From contig JAGWAS010000009.1 of the NCBI GenBank assembly GCA_021296235.1, positions 47,606 through 111,605 on the forward strand: a stretch of DNA of 64,000 nt, in the 5' to 3' direction. This DNA is from Paracoccaceae bacterium (GTDB lineage: Bacteria > Pseudomonadota > Alphaproteobacteria > Rhodobacterales > Rhodobacteraceae). Both the position numbers and the translations under genes were made by a program. Numbering within the stretch: position 1 is the first letter of the stretch; every line of letters starts with the position of its first letter. Shown piece by piece: positions 9,796-18,701 of this stretch. A model generated the notes under the pieces. The model was not told where the DNA came from. It worked only from the letters and a program-made list of their open reading frames with translations, and ran no database searches.

Positions 9796-10967
9796 GTCCC
9801 GTTCAGAGATTGCCTGTGCTCCTCCACCTGCTCGGCCGCCCACCTGTGGAATGTGTGGGTTGGCCCGTCCATTTTTGGAGCAAACTTGCCACCGTCAAAA
9901 TGCAACCCGTGTCGTCCTTTCTGCATTCCCTCGACAACGAAGAGATCCTCCTCCAGCACGCTCCTCCACTGCTTTGCATTCATGTCGATGAGACTCTTGA
10001 GATCCGGTCGCTCCGCCGGGTCGAAACTGTAGTAGATCTCGTTGCGTTCAATGGTCCTTCCCGCCCCCTGCGGCATAAGTATGATGGCGTAGCCGTGGTC
10101 GCGCTGTGCCGCAAACAGGACGTTCGGAAACATCGCAATGTACTCAGCTCCCTGATTCCAAAACTCAGACAATCCGGCAAAGTCGGGAAAACGTTCGCCC
10201 CGATCACCCTCAATCTGCCGGTAAACCATCGTTCCCTGTCCGGCGAAGTAGCCGGGCTCCTCAATGTGGTAATGGTCCTCAAGGCGGGAGTAGCTGTTCA
10301 GCCCGGGATGAATCCAAGGAAGATGGTAGCTTTCACAGTAGTTTTCGACTGCCAGTTTCCAATTGCACGCGACATCGAACGCAAACCCGGATGAGGTGCC
10401 ACCGTGATAAAGCGGCTGGTTGTGTTCGCTCCAGCGATGCATCAGTCTGGCAGCGTAATCTTCGAATTCCGGAGCGTCGCCCGAGACATTTACGAAAATC
10501 ACGTCGCGCCATACCGCCGAGCGCACCGAAAAGAGACTGAATTCCTCTCGTTTCACACTGCTGTCCATATTTCTGCCCGGGCCGCCGACATGCGGGGTCG
10601 CGCGGAGTGAGCCATCAAGGTTGTAGCACCAACTGTGGTAGGGACAGCGGATTGTTCCGCGCAGGTTGTCTTGCTTCTCAACGAGGATCATGCCTCGGTG
10701 CCGGCAAGTATTCTGGAAAACCCTGACACACCCTTCATGGTCACGCACGACAAGAAGTGGCATTCCGGCCAAATTCACGGGCTTAACATCCCCCGGTTCG
10801 GGAACATCCGCTGCAATGCCAATTCCGGACCAGTTCCGGAAGAGCAGTGCATCACGCTCCTCCTCGAAGACGGCATCGCTGATGTAGTGGGCGTTCGGCA
10901 GGCCGCGAGCCGTTTCGATGGGCCGAATAACCTCCTCAAGGGAGGTCGGTGGGAGCTGTTTCAGCAT
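9792..10967 (-). CDS. Rieske-type aromatic/quaternary-amine oxygenase, alpha subunit
   Basis: Oxygenase component of a Rieske non-heme iron system, 391 residues. The [2Fe-2S] ligands are CRHRG and CPYHSW (about residues 88-110); the mononuclear iron site is NWKLAVENYCESYHLPWIH, with Glu rather than Asp three residues before the first His, as in the carnitine oxygenase CntA. The ATG at 10967 is preceded by AGGAGGAACCC. It follows the phytanoyl-CoA-type dioxygenase and TRAP genes, so it probably acts on a compound the TRAP system imports. No reductase partner is visible nearby. The substrate is unknown. Confidence 0.88.
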   Translation of the reverse strand: MLKQLPPTSLEEVIRPIETARGLPNAHYISDAVFEEERDALLFRNWSGIGIAADVPEPGDVKPVNLAGMPLLVVRDHEGCVRVFQNTCRHRGMILVEKQDNLRGTIRCPYHSWCYNLDGSLRATPHVGGPGRNMDSSVKREEFSLFSVRSAVWRDVIFVNVSGDAPEFEDYAARLMHRWSEHNQPLYHGGTSSGFAFDVACNWKLAVENYCESYHLPWIHPGLNSYSRLEDHYHIEEPGYFAGQGTMVYRQIEGDRGERFPDFAGLSEFWNQGAEYIAMFPNVLFAAQRDHGYAIILMPQGAGRTIERNEIYYSFDPAERPDLKSLIDMNAKQWRSVLEEDLFVVEGMQKGRHGLHFDGGKFAPKMDGPTHTFHRWAAEQVEEHRQSLNGT

Positions 10968-11145
10968 GAGGGTTCCTCCTGATTTCGCGGCATGAACGAG
11001 TTGACGCGAAAATTGTCCCGGATCGGAACAATTTTGCCTTTTTTCGGCAGAATCAAGCGAAATTTTCTGCTTGGAATTCTCCTGCATCAAGCCGGGTTTC
11101 CATCAACCAAATTCGTTCCAAATGGCGGCAGTTGAATTCCGTGAT

Positions 11146-12093
11146 TCAGGCGCAGTATGGAGCGTCGGCGCTCCAGCGGTGCTGGGGCATGTGGGGCGAT
11201 ACCGCCAAACGGGTTCGGGTGTCCTGCCAACTCCGCAGCCATGCGCGCCAGTCCCGCAATTCAGTTCCGGGACTGGAACGAGAGCGCGCAACGAATTCCG
11301 GGAATTGACTTCGGCCAGTCGGATGGCCGGTTACATTGTATCTGAGATCAAATGACCAACGAAATCCGTTGCTGACATTGGGAAGGGACCCATGTGGGGT
11401 GAAGGGGCCAAAAATCACAGCGCCGCCTGCCTTGACGGGTACCGGAATGCCTTCGAGTTCGGTAAGGAACGGATCAGCAATGCTGACCTGGTTCCGGCTG
11501 CAATGCGGGAGCAGATCAGCGCGGCTGCCCGGAGCAACCTGAAGGCAACCATTTTCGACCGTCGCATCGGTTATGGCCAGCCAAACCGTTACCATTGTGG
11601 TCCGATCCGCATCTTCGAGCGTAACGCCCATGTCCTGATGCCAGTCGGTTGCGGTTACGTGGGCGCGCGTTTCGGATTTGGGCAGTGCCGACCCCGGCGG
11701 CTTGATGCGGACATGTTGAATGGGATTGGACGTGATCTCGGGGCCGATCAATTGCTCAACGACATCAAGAATTCCACTGTTTGTTATCAACCCGAACACG
11801 GCCGGGCCAAAGTGCATTGGTGTGTCCTCGCGAATTCCATCATGGGGCAGGCTGATGTCAAAATGCTGGAACCAATCGAATCCGCCCATGCAGCACGCGG
11901 CCAACTTTTCCCAGAAGGAAAGACCGTTTGGAGCCGCAGAAACCAGACCTTGCTGAAACCAATCTCCGTACAGTCGATCCAAGAGAGAGGAATATTCCTC
12001 TTTTACGTTCGCAAGTGTTGCGGCGTCCACCAACCCGTCCACCGCCAGATAGCCGTTGTTTCGGAAGGATTGCAGTTGATCCCGATCCAGCAT
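11146..12093 (-). CDS. Phytanoyl-CoA dioxygenase (PhyH) family Fe(II)/2-oxoglutarate oxygenase
   Basis: A 315-residue Fe(II)/2-oxoglutarate-dependent hydroxylase. The metal triad is seen as WHQD (His and Asp, about residue 151) and the distal His in GPFTPHGSLPN (about residue 230), followed by RWSFDLRY with the Arg that binds 2-oxoglutarate. The N-terminus (FRNNGYLAVDGLVD) is typical of the family. It lies 12 bases downstream of dctM and 178 bases before the Rieske oxygenase, so two different oxygenases sit behind one transporter. The substrate is not deducible; it is not an obvious ectoine hydroxylase. Confidence 0.88.
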   Translation of the reverse strand: MLDRDQLQSFRNNGYLAVDGLVDAATLANVKEEYSSLLDRLYGDWFQQGLVSAAPNGLSFWEKLAACCMGGFDWFQHFDISLPHDGIREDTPMHFGPAVFGLITNSGILDVVEQLIGPEITSNPIQHVRIKPPGSALPKSETRAHVTATDWHQDMGVTLEDADRTTMVTVWLAITDATVENGCLQVAPGSRADLLPHCSRNQVSIADPFLTELEGIPVPVKAGGAVIFGPFTPHGSLPNVSNGFRWSFDLRYNVTGHPTGRSQFPEFVARSRSSPGTELRDWRAWLRSWQDTRTRLAVSPHMPQHRWSADAPYCA

Positions 12094-12105
12094 GGTATCA
12101 CCCGA

Positions 12106-13737
12106 TTACGGAAGAAGGACTTCAACGATTGGAGGCCAGATCAGCATTACGGCGAGTGCCACCAACTGGACGCAGATGAACGGAAGGAAGCCCCTGAATA
12201 TGTCGACGAGGGAGATGTGCGGAGGCGCAACCGACTTGAGGTAGAATGCCGCCGGTCCGAACGGTGGCGACAGGAAACTGACCTGCATGTTCATGCAGAA
12301 CAGCACACCGAACCAGACGGCAACGTATTTTGGCTGCAATTGTCCGATGAATCCGATTTCCTCGATCGGCAACCGCTTTACGATTGGCAGGAACACCGGA
12401 ATAATCAGGAGGACGATCCCAACCCAATCCATGAAGGCTCCCATGAACAGAAGGACAAGCATCATCACCAGTAGGACAACCATGGTTGGCATCTCACTGC
12501 CGACAATCAGATTGGCGATATAGACCGGGCCACCCGCAAGGGTATAGGCACCGGCGAGCATAGCGGCACCGATTGTCACCCAAATGATTGTCCCGGTCGA
12601 TCGGAGCGTCCGCATCAGGCTGTCCCAGAGCAGACCCGCCGTCGCTTCGCCGCGAAAAACCGCTATCAGGAACACGGCAAGTGCACCCATGCCCGCAGCT
12701 TCCGTGATCCCGGATATTCCTCCGTAGATTGAACCGAGCACCACGGATATCACCGCAAAGGGTGGAACCAGGCCTTTGCCTGCGTGCCATCCCCTGCGCA
12801 CCCGATCCCGCCCAAAGACAAGGAACGCAAGGGCAAGGCCAGCGAGCAGGGCGGTGGCGATAAAGGGCAGGTGGTAGGTCATTCCGAGATAAATCGGTTC
12901 GACGGTTGCTTCGAGGTTCGAATTTTGGCCGGTTGCCGTGAAGAACAAGGCCCGTGCAAGCAAAAGTGCCGATACTCCGGCAAGAAGGACCGACAGGAAT
13001 CCGCCGAACATGCCCAACTTCTGCAAACCGCTCGGATCGTCGGCCTTCGGCTCGGGAAGCGGTGCCAGGGAAGGATTAATCTGGGTACGAACGATGATGT
13101 AGATGATTATGAAGCTGGCCAACATGAACCCGGGAACGAAAGCACCGGTGAACAGAGCCTTGATTGAGGTCTCGGTGATCAGGCCGTAGATGATCAGAAC
13201 AATCGATGGCGGGATCATTGTTCCCAAGCTGCCTGAGGCGCATATCGTTCCGATGGCAAGATTCTGATTGTATCCAAGCCGCAGCATCTGCGGCAAGGCA
13301 ATCAGCCCAAGCAGCACGACCTCGCCACCAATTATCCCGGACATTGCTGCCATGATGACCGCCATCAGCGATGTTACTATGGCGATGCCGCCGCGCGCCC
13401 TGGACAACCAGAAATCCAAAGAGTCATACATCTCCTTGGCAATGCCCGAACGCTCCAGAAGGGCGGCCATGAAGATGAACAGCGGAACTGATATCAGGAC
13501 ATACTCTGTCATCAAGTCAAAGACCTTCTGGGTCAAAATGTAGAGAGGTCCGGTTCCTGGCCTTCCGGTCAAAAGCCCATCCCCGAAACTAAGCGGATTG
13601 ATCAGGAGGCCGGGTTCGAATTTCAAGATCATCACCAGAAGTGCCAAAACTGCAGATGCAAATCCAAGTGGCATTCCGATCGCCAGCAGAACCACCAGCC
13701 CCAACACCAGGATCATTGAAATTGTTCCGATATCCAT
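12106..13737 (-). CDS. dctM: TRAP transporter large permease (DctM), long form
   Basis: Membrane-embedded transport subunit of a TRAP system, 543 residues with many hydrophobic helices. Diagnostic segments are GMPLGFASAVLAL near the N-terminus, the GIIGGEVVLLGLIALPQM loop, GSLGTMIPPS, and the C-terminal MDWVGIVLLIIPVFLPI. It is about 100 residues longer than the common DctM because of an extra segment (roughly residues 225-330) with two more predicted helices, as in the mannitol/chloroaromatic-type group. Its start overlaps the dctQ stop (TGATG). Confidence 0.93.
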   Translation of the reverse strand: MDIGTISMILVLGLVVLLAIGMPLGFASAVLALLVMILKFEPGLLINPLSFGDGLLTGRPGTGPLYILTQKVFDLMTEYVLISVPLFIFMAALLERSGIAKEMYDSLDFWLSRARGGIAIVTSLMAVIMAAMSGIIGGEVVLLGLIALPQMLRLGYNQNLAIGTICASGSLGTMIPPSIVLIIYGLITETSIKALFTGAFVPGFMLASFIIIYIIVRTQINPSLAPLPEPKADDPSGLQKLGMFGGFLSVLLAGVSALLLARALFFTATGQNSNLEATVEPIYLGMTYHLPFIATALLAGLALAFLVFGRDRVRRGWHAGKGLVPPFAVISVVLGSIYGGISGITEAAGMGALAVFLIAVFRGEATAGLLWDSLMRTLRSTGTIIWVTIGAAMLAGAYTLAGGPVYIANLIVGSEMPTMVVLLVMMLVLLFMGAFMDWVGIVLLIIPVFLPIVKRLPIEEIGFIGQLQPKYVAVWFGVLFCMNMQVSFLSPPFGPAAFYLKSVAPPHISLVDIFRGFLPFICVQLVALAVMLIWPPIVEVLLP

Positions 13738-14585
13738 CAGTCGTCCTCCAGCGCCCGCTTTATGGCGTCGATTTCTTCCTGGTCGACTTCGTCGGCGGCC
13801 GTATGGACCGTCGGCTCAAGGTTCCAATCGGAAATCAGGTTGGCAACCGCCTGCATCGCGATCAGGGCCATGAGGATCAAAATGGTGGGTTGCACCGTCG
13901 CCGGGATCGGCGGATCGAAGGCGGTTCCGAACATTTCCCACTTGTAGAACTTGACGACAAAGACCTGCTTGTAGCTGCCGAAGATCAGGAAACCGGCGAA
14001 GATGACAACCAGCGATGTCCAGATGATGTCAAAGGCCCGCTGAACAGCTCGAGGCACAATGTCATAGAGAAGGAAAATCCGGATATGGCATCTCTGCTGC
14101 ATGGCGTAGAGGCCAGAGAACAGGAACACGAAGCCTGCCAACCAAAGTGTGAGTTCATTTGCCCAAAGCGTCGGCGATTCAATCGCATATCGCAGGAAAA
14201 CCTCCCACAGCATGACCAGCGTCATGGTGATGATCAGGAGCATCGTTATGCGGCCGATGAACAGGGAAAAGCGGTCGACCCGGCGCCAATTGGGGTATTC
14301 CATTGGCGCTGCCTGAACATCGCGAATACCGAGCACCAGGATCACCGGAATCAGAATTAATGCCGCCCAGTCGACCGGATCGGCAAATCCGCCAAAAAGA
14401 CCCTTCATCCCAGGGTTGAAGTCCTTGCGCAGATGCAATTCGCTGGTCTGGTCAAACTGGCTTTGGTTTCCCGGCGGAAGCAAATCCAAGATAAATCCCG
14501 GAGCATGCCACACTGTCCATCCTGTGCAGAGAATGAATGCGGCGGGAACTAGCCATTGCCGGAGAAAGCCGGATCTCGCAATCAA
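13737..14585 (-). CDS. dctQ: TRAP transporter small permease (DctQ)
   Basis: Small membrane subunit of the TRAP system, about 280 residues. The core DctQ motif is LLIITMTLVMLWEVFLRY followed by LWANELTLWLAGFVFLFSGLYAMQQRCHIRI. It is longer than the usual 160-200 residues because of an extra N-terminal helix and periplasmic segment (FILCTGWTVWHAPGF). No ATG fits the N-terminus; the TTG at 14585, after GGGGGTGACACC, is preferred, with TTG at 14609 as alternative. Confidence 0.85.
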   Translation of the reverse strand: MIARSGFLRQWLVPAAFILCTGWTVWHAPGFILDLLPPGNQSQFDQTSELHLRKDFNPGMKGLFGGFADPVDWAALILIPVILVLGIRDVQAAPMEYPNWRRVDRFSLFIGRITMLLIITMTLVMLWEVFLRYAIESPTLWANELTLWLAGFVFLFSGLYAMQQRCHIRIFLLYDIVPRAVQRAFDIIWTSLVVIFAGFLIFGSYKQVFVVKFYKWEMFGTAFDPPIPATVQPTILILMALIAMQAVANLISDWNLEPTVHTAADEVDQEEIDAIKRALEDD

Positions 14586-14760
14586 GGTGTCACCCCCAAT
14601 ACAACCCAATGCGGATTAGCCGGGTGGAATTTGCCCCGTGCAATTGTGAGTGTGACCGCGGTGGCCCGGAATGTGAAGAGGTAATTCCGATTGTGGGAAT
14701 TTTCCGGATCAACTGAACTGGCCAAACGCCTCGTAGGTGTCACGGATCAATTTGCACCTG

Positions 14761-14788
14761 ATGCGGCAGGGTTCAAGCCCTGCCGCAT
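14761..14788 (-). terminator. Strong hairpin between dctP and dctQ
   Basis: ATGCGGCAGGG and CCCTGCCGCAT form a perfect 11-bp stem with a six-base loop, placed just after the dctP stop and before dctQ. No long U-tract follows, so it is better read as an mRNA-stabilising or partly terminating element that raises DctP over the membrane subunits, as seen in other binding-protein operons. Confidence 0.7.
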
Positions 14789-14812
14789 TACCATTGTGTT
14801 TTGTTTTCGGAC

Positions 14813-15835
14813 CTAGTTCATCAGGCCGAGTTCGGTGAGGAAGCTGATGTGACTCTCAAGGAGAGACTTTGCCTCCGGTGTCGTGGCGAATTCTGTCCAT
14901 CCGGCCTTGACCGCTGCACGGTACTTGTTGAGTTCCTCCTCTGACCACTCATAGAGGTTGACGCCTTCGGCGCGCAGGTTTTTTGCGCTTCTGGAGTTCT
15001 GAACTTCATTGATGGTTGCGTTGCGGAGCGCCAATGCCTGCATGCCGATCTTGAGGATCGCCTTGTGATGATCGGGCATTGCGTCCCAAACATCCTTGCG
15101 ACAGGTTAAATGGTCGGCCGGCATCGAGTGGAAGCCGGGATAGTTGGTGTGCTTGGCAATCTCATAAAGTCCGAGGCCGATATTGTTGGTGATGTTCGCC
15201 GCATCTGCGCCGTCAATGATTCCGGTCTCAAGCGACGTGAACACCTCGTTGAAATCGATCACGATCGGATTGGCTCCAAGATTCTTGAAGACCAGGGTCA
15301 GCATTCCCGGAGGTGAGCGGAATTTCCAGTCCTGGAAGTCGGCAACCCCGCGGATCGGCCGGGTCGATGAAAGAGATTCCGGCCCGGGAATCCACCATCC
15401 GATGAACTCCATGCCATGGGCATTGTAGAGTTCGTTGAGCGTTTCGTATCCGCCGTTATGGAGCAGCCAGGCAAGCTGCTGGTAGGGGTTGGTGTAGCCG
15501 CCCGCCAGATCGCCGGCAAACTGGAAGGCCGGATTCTTGCCGGTTTGGTATGAACCTCCGGTCATGTCGCAATCCAGGATGCCCGTGGCTGCTGCGTCGA
15601 ATGTCTCGGCAGATTTCACGACGGAGCTTGAATAGAACATCTCAACCTGGATTTCGCCATTTGACATGGCGCTGATGTCCTCAAGGAATTCAGCAGCCAT
15701 CTGGCCCGACAGGGTTTCGGGCGAGAAGTGCGTTTGAATTCGGAGTTGAGTGGTTTGCCCCGAAGCCGAGATGGCGGTTCCGGCGATGAATGCAGCACCG
15801 AGCGCAAGGACTGTTGATTTCCTGAAGAGATTCAT
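14813..15835 (-). CDS. dctP: TRAP transporter substrate-binding protein (DctP)
   Basis: Periplasmic binding protein that delivers ligand to DctQM, 340 residues. The start MNLFRKSTVLALGAAFIAGTA is a Sec signal peptide ending near SASGQ; the mature part shows the DctP pattern (FSPETLSGQMAAEFLEDISAMSNGEIQVEMF, and KFRSPPGM before NLGANPIVIDFNEVFTSLETGIIDGAD). Type I ligands of this family often bind an Arg, which fits R in KFRSP. The ATG at 15835 is set by the signal peptide and GGAAGGAAACACC. First gene of the operon, with a GntR-type operator about 70 bases upstream. Confidence 0.93.
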   Translation of the reverse strand: MNLFRKSTVLALGAAFIAGTAISASGQTTQLRIQTHFSPETLSGQMAAEFLEDISAMSNGEIQVEMFYSSSVVKSAETFDAAATGILDCDMTGGSYQTGKNPAFQFAGDLAGGYTNPYQQLAWLLHNGGYETLNELYNAHGMEFIGWWIPGPESLSSTRPIRGVADFQDWKFRSPPGMLTLVFKNLGANPIVIDFNEVFTSLETGIIDGADAANITNNIGLGLYEIAKHTNYPGFHSMPADHLTCRKDVWDAMPDHHKAILKIGMQALALRNATINEVQNSRSAKNLRAEGVNLYEWSEEELNKYRAAVKAGWTEFATTPEAKSLLESHISFLTELGLMN

Positions 15836-15902
15836 GGTGTTTCCTTCCCTTTCCAAATGCGAAATTGCTCCGAACTCTTGTCTTGCCAGTTGGCTGTCCG
15901 GA

Positions 15903-15917
15903 TTTGGTATGACCAAA
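15903..15917. promoter_or_regulatory. GntR/FadR-type operator before the TRAP operon
   Basis: TTTGGT-ATG-ACCAAA is a perfect palindrome fitting the FadR-subfamily pattern TGGTNNNACCA. An almost identical site is at 23604-23618 beside the GntR gene. It lies 68 bases upstream of dctP. Confidence 0.75.
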
Positions 15918-16297
15918 ATACAGGCGGATCTTCCGCGTGGCAATCGAAACTTGCCTGGTGGCGCCCATCCTGCCGAAGCAGGGAACTGGGACGTCAAATT
16001 GGCGACCTTTGGGACGAAATAGGTTGTTGGTGCCGAACGCAGTCCTTCGCAGATGAGGTTGATCGGATTATTCCAGCCGACTCGTTTCGGCTGCTGCGGG
16101 CAAGAATTGGGATCATGTACCTGACTGGACATTTATCCCCTTGCATGGAAAAACAGTGGGATATTTGGTCTTTCCATGAGTATGCGCACATTCACATGCC
16201 CTGCATCCACCACCGCTGCGACACATTGCCGTCTTGACTCGTTCCTCGCTCAACAGACGACGTTGTGGCTTGATGAGAAGTATCTCTCATTGACTTA
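15918..16297. other. Intergenic region, no gene seen
   Basis: Nothing recognisable lies between the TRAP operon operator and the MFS gene. Base composition becomes visibly richer in A and T from about 16,200, marking the left side of the mobile region. Confidence 0.5.
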
Positions 16298-16333
16298 GTG
16301 AAACTTAGTGCAAGAACGAGGATTCGAACACTG

Positions 16334-17377
16334 ATGAACTGGAAAGTTCGCTTCGTAATCGCGGTTGGATTTATCAATTTCGAATTCTGGAATCCAGTCA
16401 ATTACCTGCATCTTACAGCCTCCGCAGGAGATACTTCTGCGGCCCGCATATATGCTGTGTTCTTCATCACGATCGGTCTTCTCGAGCTGCCATCAGGTCT
16501 AATTGCCGACATAATCGGACATAAGAAATCCTGTTGGATTGGCAGCGTTATGTGTGCAGCGTTTCCGGTCTTGATAATATTCTCGACGACAGGGTGGTCG
16601 TATCTGGCTGGCATGCTTCTTTTGGCGGCAGGAACTTCGCTGATCTCTGGCGCAGATCGCGCATTTCTATTCGAGAATTTGGAGCGCACCAAAGGTTCAT
16701 CCTCCTACCTGCAATGGGCAGCTCGAACTTCCTTTGTGGCATTCGCAAGTCTTGCTACAGCCACCTTTGTCGGCGGATTGCTGTATTCTTGGTTGCCGGT
16801 GGCGCCCTATGGTGGTTATCTACTGGTATCTGCATTGGCCGTAGTTTTATTTGGAACCCTGCCAGCTGGCGACCGGCAGTTCGTGACTGTACGACAATCC
16901 GTTGACCATGTGGGTTCTCTTCTAACTGGTGCAATGTTGCAGCTGAAAAGATGGTGGCTCCGCCCAATAGTATTTTCAATGGCGTGCATTGAGGGACTTG
17001 CGTATTCGACGTTTGTCTATTCACAGCTGGCGATAGTGGAAGGCGGCCTCTCTGTAGCCAGTCTTGGTCTTATTCTAGGTGGAGTCGAGTTGGTGAATGC
17101 CTGCATCTCGTTCATTGTTTCCAGGCTTCATAGTTACGTCCTAAAAATGCGGTACTTCATTTTTTGTGTAACTGTCACTTTCCTATGCTTTGCCATCTTT
17201 TTTTATGTTGAGTCAGTTTTGCGCTTATTTCCTTTCTACTTGGGTATGGCATCGGCGATGTTCGTGAAGCTATGTGGGGAAGCGATGGTTCAAGGAGAAA
17301 TAGACGGCGGGGGTAGAGCTACCGTATTGTCTTGGATTAATACATTGGGAACTATTTTTGGGGACTTATATACTTAA
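16334..17377 (+). pseudogene. MFS transporter interrupted near its 3' end by an IS1595-type element
   Basis: A major-facilitator permease of about 345 remaining residues with ten or so hydrophobic helices; the signature loop is GLIADIIGHKKSCWIG between helices 2 and 3. The last codons before the stop (GDLYT) belong to the inserted element. Removing the element and one copy of the 8-bp duplication restores the frame: ...GTIF continues as AAAITLVYVQMNV, ending at 20003-20005. So only the end of the last helix was displaced, and a slightly shortened protein may still be made. The gene is AT-richer than its neighbours, suggesting acquisition. Start ATG at 16334; a GTG at 16298 is possible. Substrate unknown. 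Confidence 0.85.
17353..17360. repeat. Target site duplication, left copy
   Basis: TATTTTTG directly abuts the left inverted repeat and is identical to the copy at the right end, the 8-bp duplication made by IS1595-family elements. Confidence 0.95.
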
Positions 17378-17703
17378 CTTGACAGCGCATCAAGCTTGGC
17401 ATCCTTGGTGATTGGAACAAGAGCCTTTGCGGGTTGTGTCATGAGTGCACTAATTCCAAAAATAACTGATCCAGCCGCCCAAACAATAAGCCAGAACATC
17501 AATCCAATGGTTGTTCCAATTGATGATGTTGATTGTTCCAGCGATGATCCATAGCCTGACATTGGGGGATTGGTGGTTTGCACGATTACAATTAACATAA
17601 TTGCATTCCATCCCCAAAACATCACCATGAAAATTGAATAGATCAGTGAACGTTTGCCGGTGATTTCCTTGTATTGAATATCCAAATTGTCAACATTTGT
17701 CAT
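17374..17703 (-). CDS. Small membrane protein, IS passenger
   Basis: A 109-residue protein with two strongly hydrophobic segments, SIFMVMFWGWNAIMLIVIV (about 23-41) and IGLMFWLIVWAAGSVIFGI (about 66-84), joined by a Ser/Gly-rich loop, and a soluble tail. The N-terminus reads YKEITGKRSLIY. I do not recognise a named family. Its stop lies 14 bases inside the left inverted repeat of the element, and it is 15 bases downstream of the exported-protein gene, so the two are probably cotranscribed cargo. Confidence 0.7.
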   Translation of the reverse strand: MTNVDNLDIQYKEITGKRSLIYSIFMVMFWGWNAIMLIVIVQTTNPPMSGYGSSLEQSTSSIGTTIGLMFWLIVWAAGSVIFGISALMTQPAKALVPITKDAKLDALSS

Positions 17704-17718
17704 TTTGGGTCCAGCCGA

Positions 17719-18003
17719 TCACTCAGTGCTAAGTTGCAGAACGAACGTTCTGTCAGGTTTGGAACAGGTCGCTAAAATTGAATCGCCAGATCCATCGTTG
17801 GTCTGAAACCGAACAATCTTCAAGCTGTTGGTGTCAATGATTGTGATTGGCTCTATTCCCAATTGCAATCCCACAAGGTCAATTTGGATACGGCACTTGG
17901 AAAACTTCATTGTTGATTTTTCAATGAGCGTTACTTCTGCATGAGTTGATGTGGCAAAGCCAACCAAAAACACTGCGGGAATGATTGCCAGAATTTTACG
18001 CAT
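17719..18003 (-). CDS. Small exported protein, IS passenger
   Basis: A 94-residue protein starting MRKILAIIPAVFLVGFATSTHAEV, a clear Sec signal peptide with AxA-like cleavage at THA. The mature part of about 70 residues is beta-rich with two Cys (SKCRIQIDL and LATCSKPD) that could form a disulfide. The start is set by the signal peptide; an upstream in-frame extension is unlikely. No family recognised. It precedes the small membrane protein and is within the IS1595-type element. Confidence 0.7.
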   Translation of the reverse strand: MRKILAIIPAVFLVGFATSTHAEVTLIEKSTMKFSKCRIQIDLVGLQLGIEPITIIDTNSLKIVRFQTNDGSGDSILATCSKPDRTFVLQLSTE

Positions 18004-18324
18004 TTGAAGACCCTTTTCTTGCCAGTGGCAACCTTTCAACAATGCCACTGCGACACCAGCCAGGCGGGTGCCGGGCCGGTCGCCAAACAATCCACGAGTC
18101 ACGTTGATTCCCGTGTATTTCCGCTGCACGCGGTGTTGTATTCACGGGCAGCCCGACACAGGGCTTCCCGCAGATGTTTGGCGACTGGAGAATCGTATGA
18201 AATGGTGCCGATAGGGGCAACACTTTGTTCACGCTGTAAATTCAAAGGAGTAGACGAAGTTGGATTTACGACAGCATTGATGGTATAGATCTATGCTATC
18301 GCAAAGCATGTTTTGGAGGAATCA

Positions 18325-18603
18325 GTGAAAGAGAAGATGAACGGAAGCGTCAATCTGCTTGCTGACGCAATGCGCAAAGTGTTTACGGAGGCGATGGAAG
18401 TAGCCGTCCAACCTGTCCGCAGTGATATGGAAGGGATGGAAACCCGCATCAACAAGAACATGTCGAACATGGAAGATCGACTAAACCAGCGCATTGATAC
18501 AACCAATGAGAACATGCAGGCGCAATTTTCTCAGCAGGAAAAGACCATTGGCAAACTTCTGAAAACACCGAAATCAACGCCAAGCCAATCAAAACAGACA
18601 TGA
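18325..18603 (+). CDS. Small coiled-coil protein, IS passenger
   Basis: About 92 residues, helical throughout, with heptad-like spacing (MEGMETRINKNMSNMEDRLNQRIDTTNENMQAQFSQQEKTIGKLL) typical of a coiled coil, and a basic Ser/Lys tail. The GTG at 18325 follows GGAGGAATCA closely; TTG at 18313 or ATG at 18337 are alternatives. It is the only passenger gene on the plus strand and ends just before the tRNA-like genes. Function unknown. Confidence 0.55.
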   Translation: MKEKMNGSVNLLADAMRKVFTEAMEVAVQPVRSDMEGMETRINKNMSNMEDRLNQRIDTTNENMQAQFSQQEKTIGKLLKTPKSTPSQSKQT

Positions 18604-18612
18604 TGAAATCAA

Positions 18613-18689
18613 TGGTGCCCCCGGCTGGACTCGAACCAGCAACCTTCGACTTAGCGGGCCGTTGCTCTTTCCTGTTGAGCTACGGGGGC
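18613..18689 (-). tRNA. tRNA-like gene with GCT (Ser) anticodon, class I body, inside the IS element
   Basis: The minus strand gives a well-formed cloverleaf of 77 nt with encoded CCA: acceptor GCCCCCG with CGGGGGC (7 of 7), D-stem GCTC/GAGC with loop AACAGGAAA (A14, G18 and G19 present), T-arm GCTGG-TTCGAGT-CCAGC. The anticodon arm is ACGGC-CCGCTAA-GTCGA: four pairs including one G-U and an A-A mismatch at the top; the loop matches the serine GCU loop except for C instead of the universal U at position 33. The variable region is only five bases, whereas true tRNA-Ser has a long arm, and the discriminator is A. Charging identity is therefore uncertain. Confidence 0.75.
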
Positions 18690-18701
18690 GGCCATTGTTG
18701 T

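Noticed and set aside
14761..14788. Hairpin considered as a riboswitch
   Set aside because: It is a simple stem within an operon, after dctP, with no conserved aptamer-like features.
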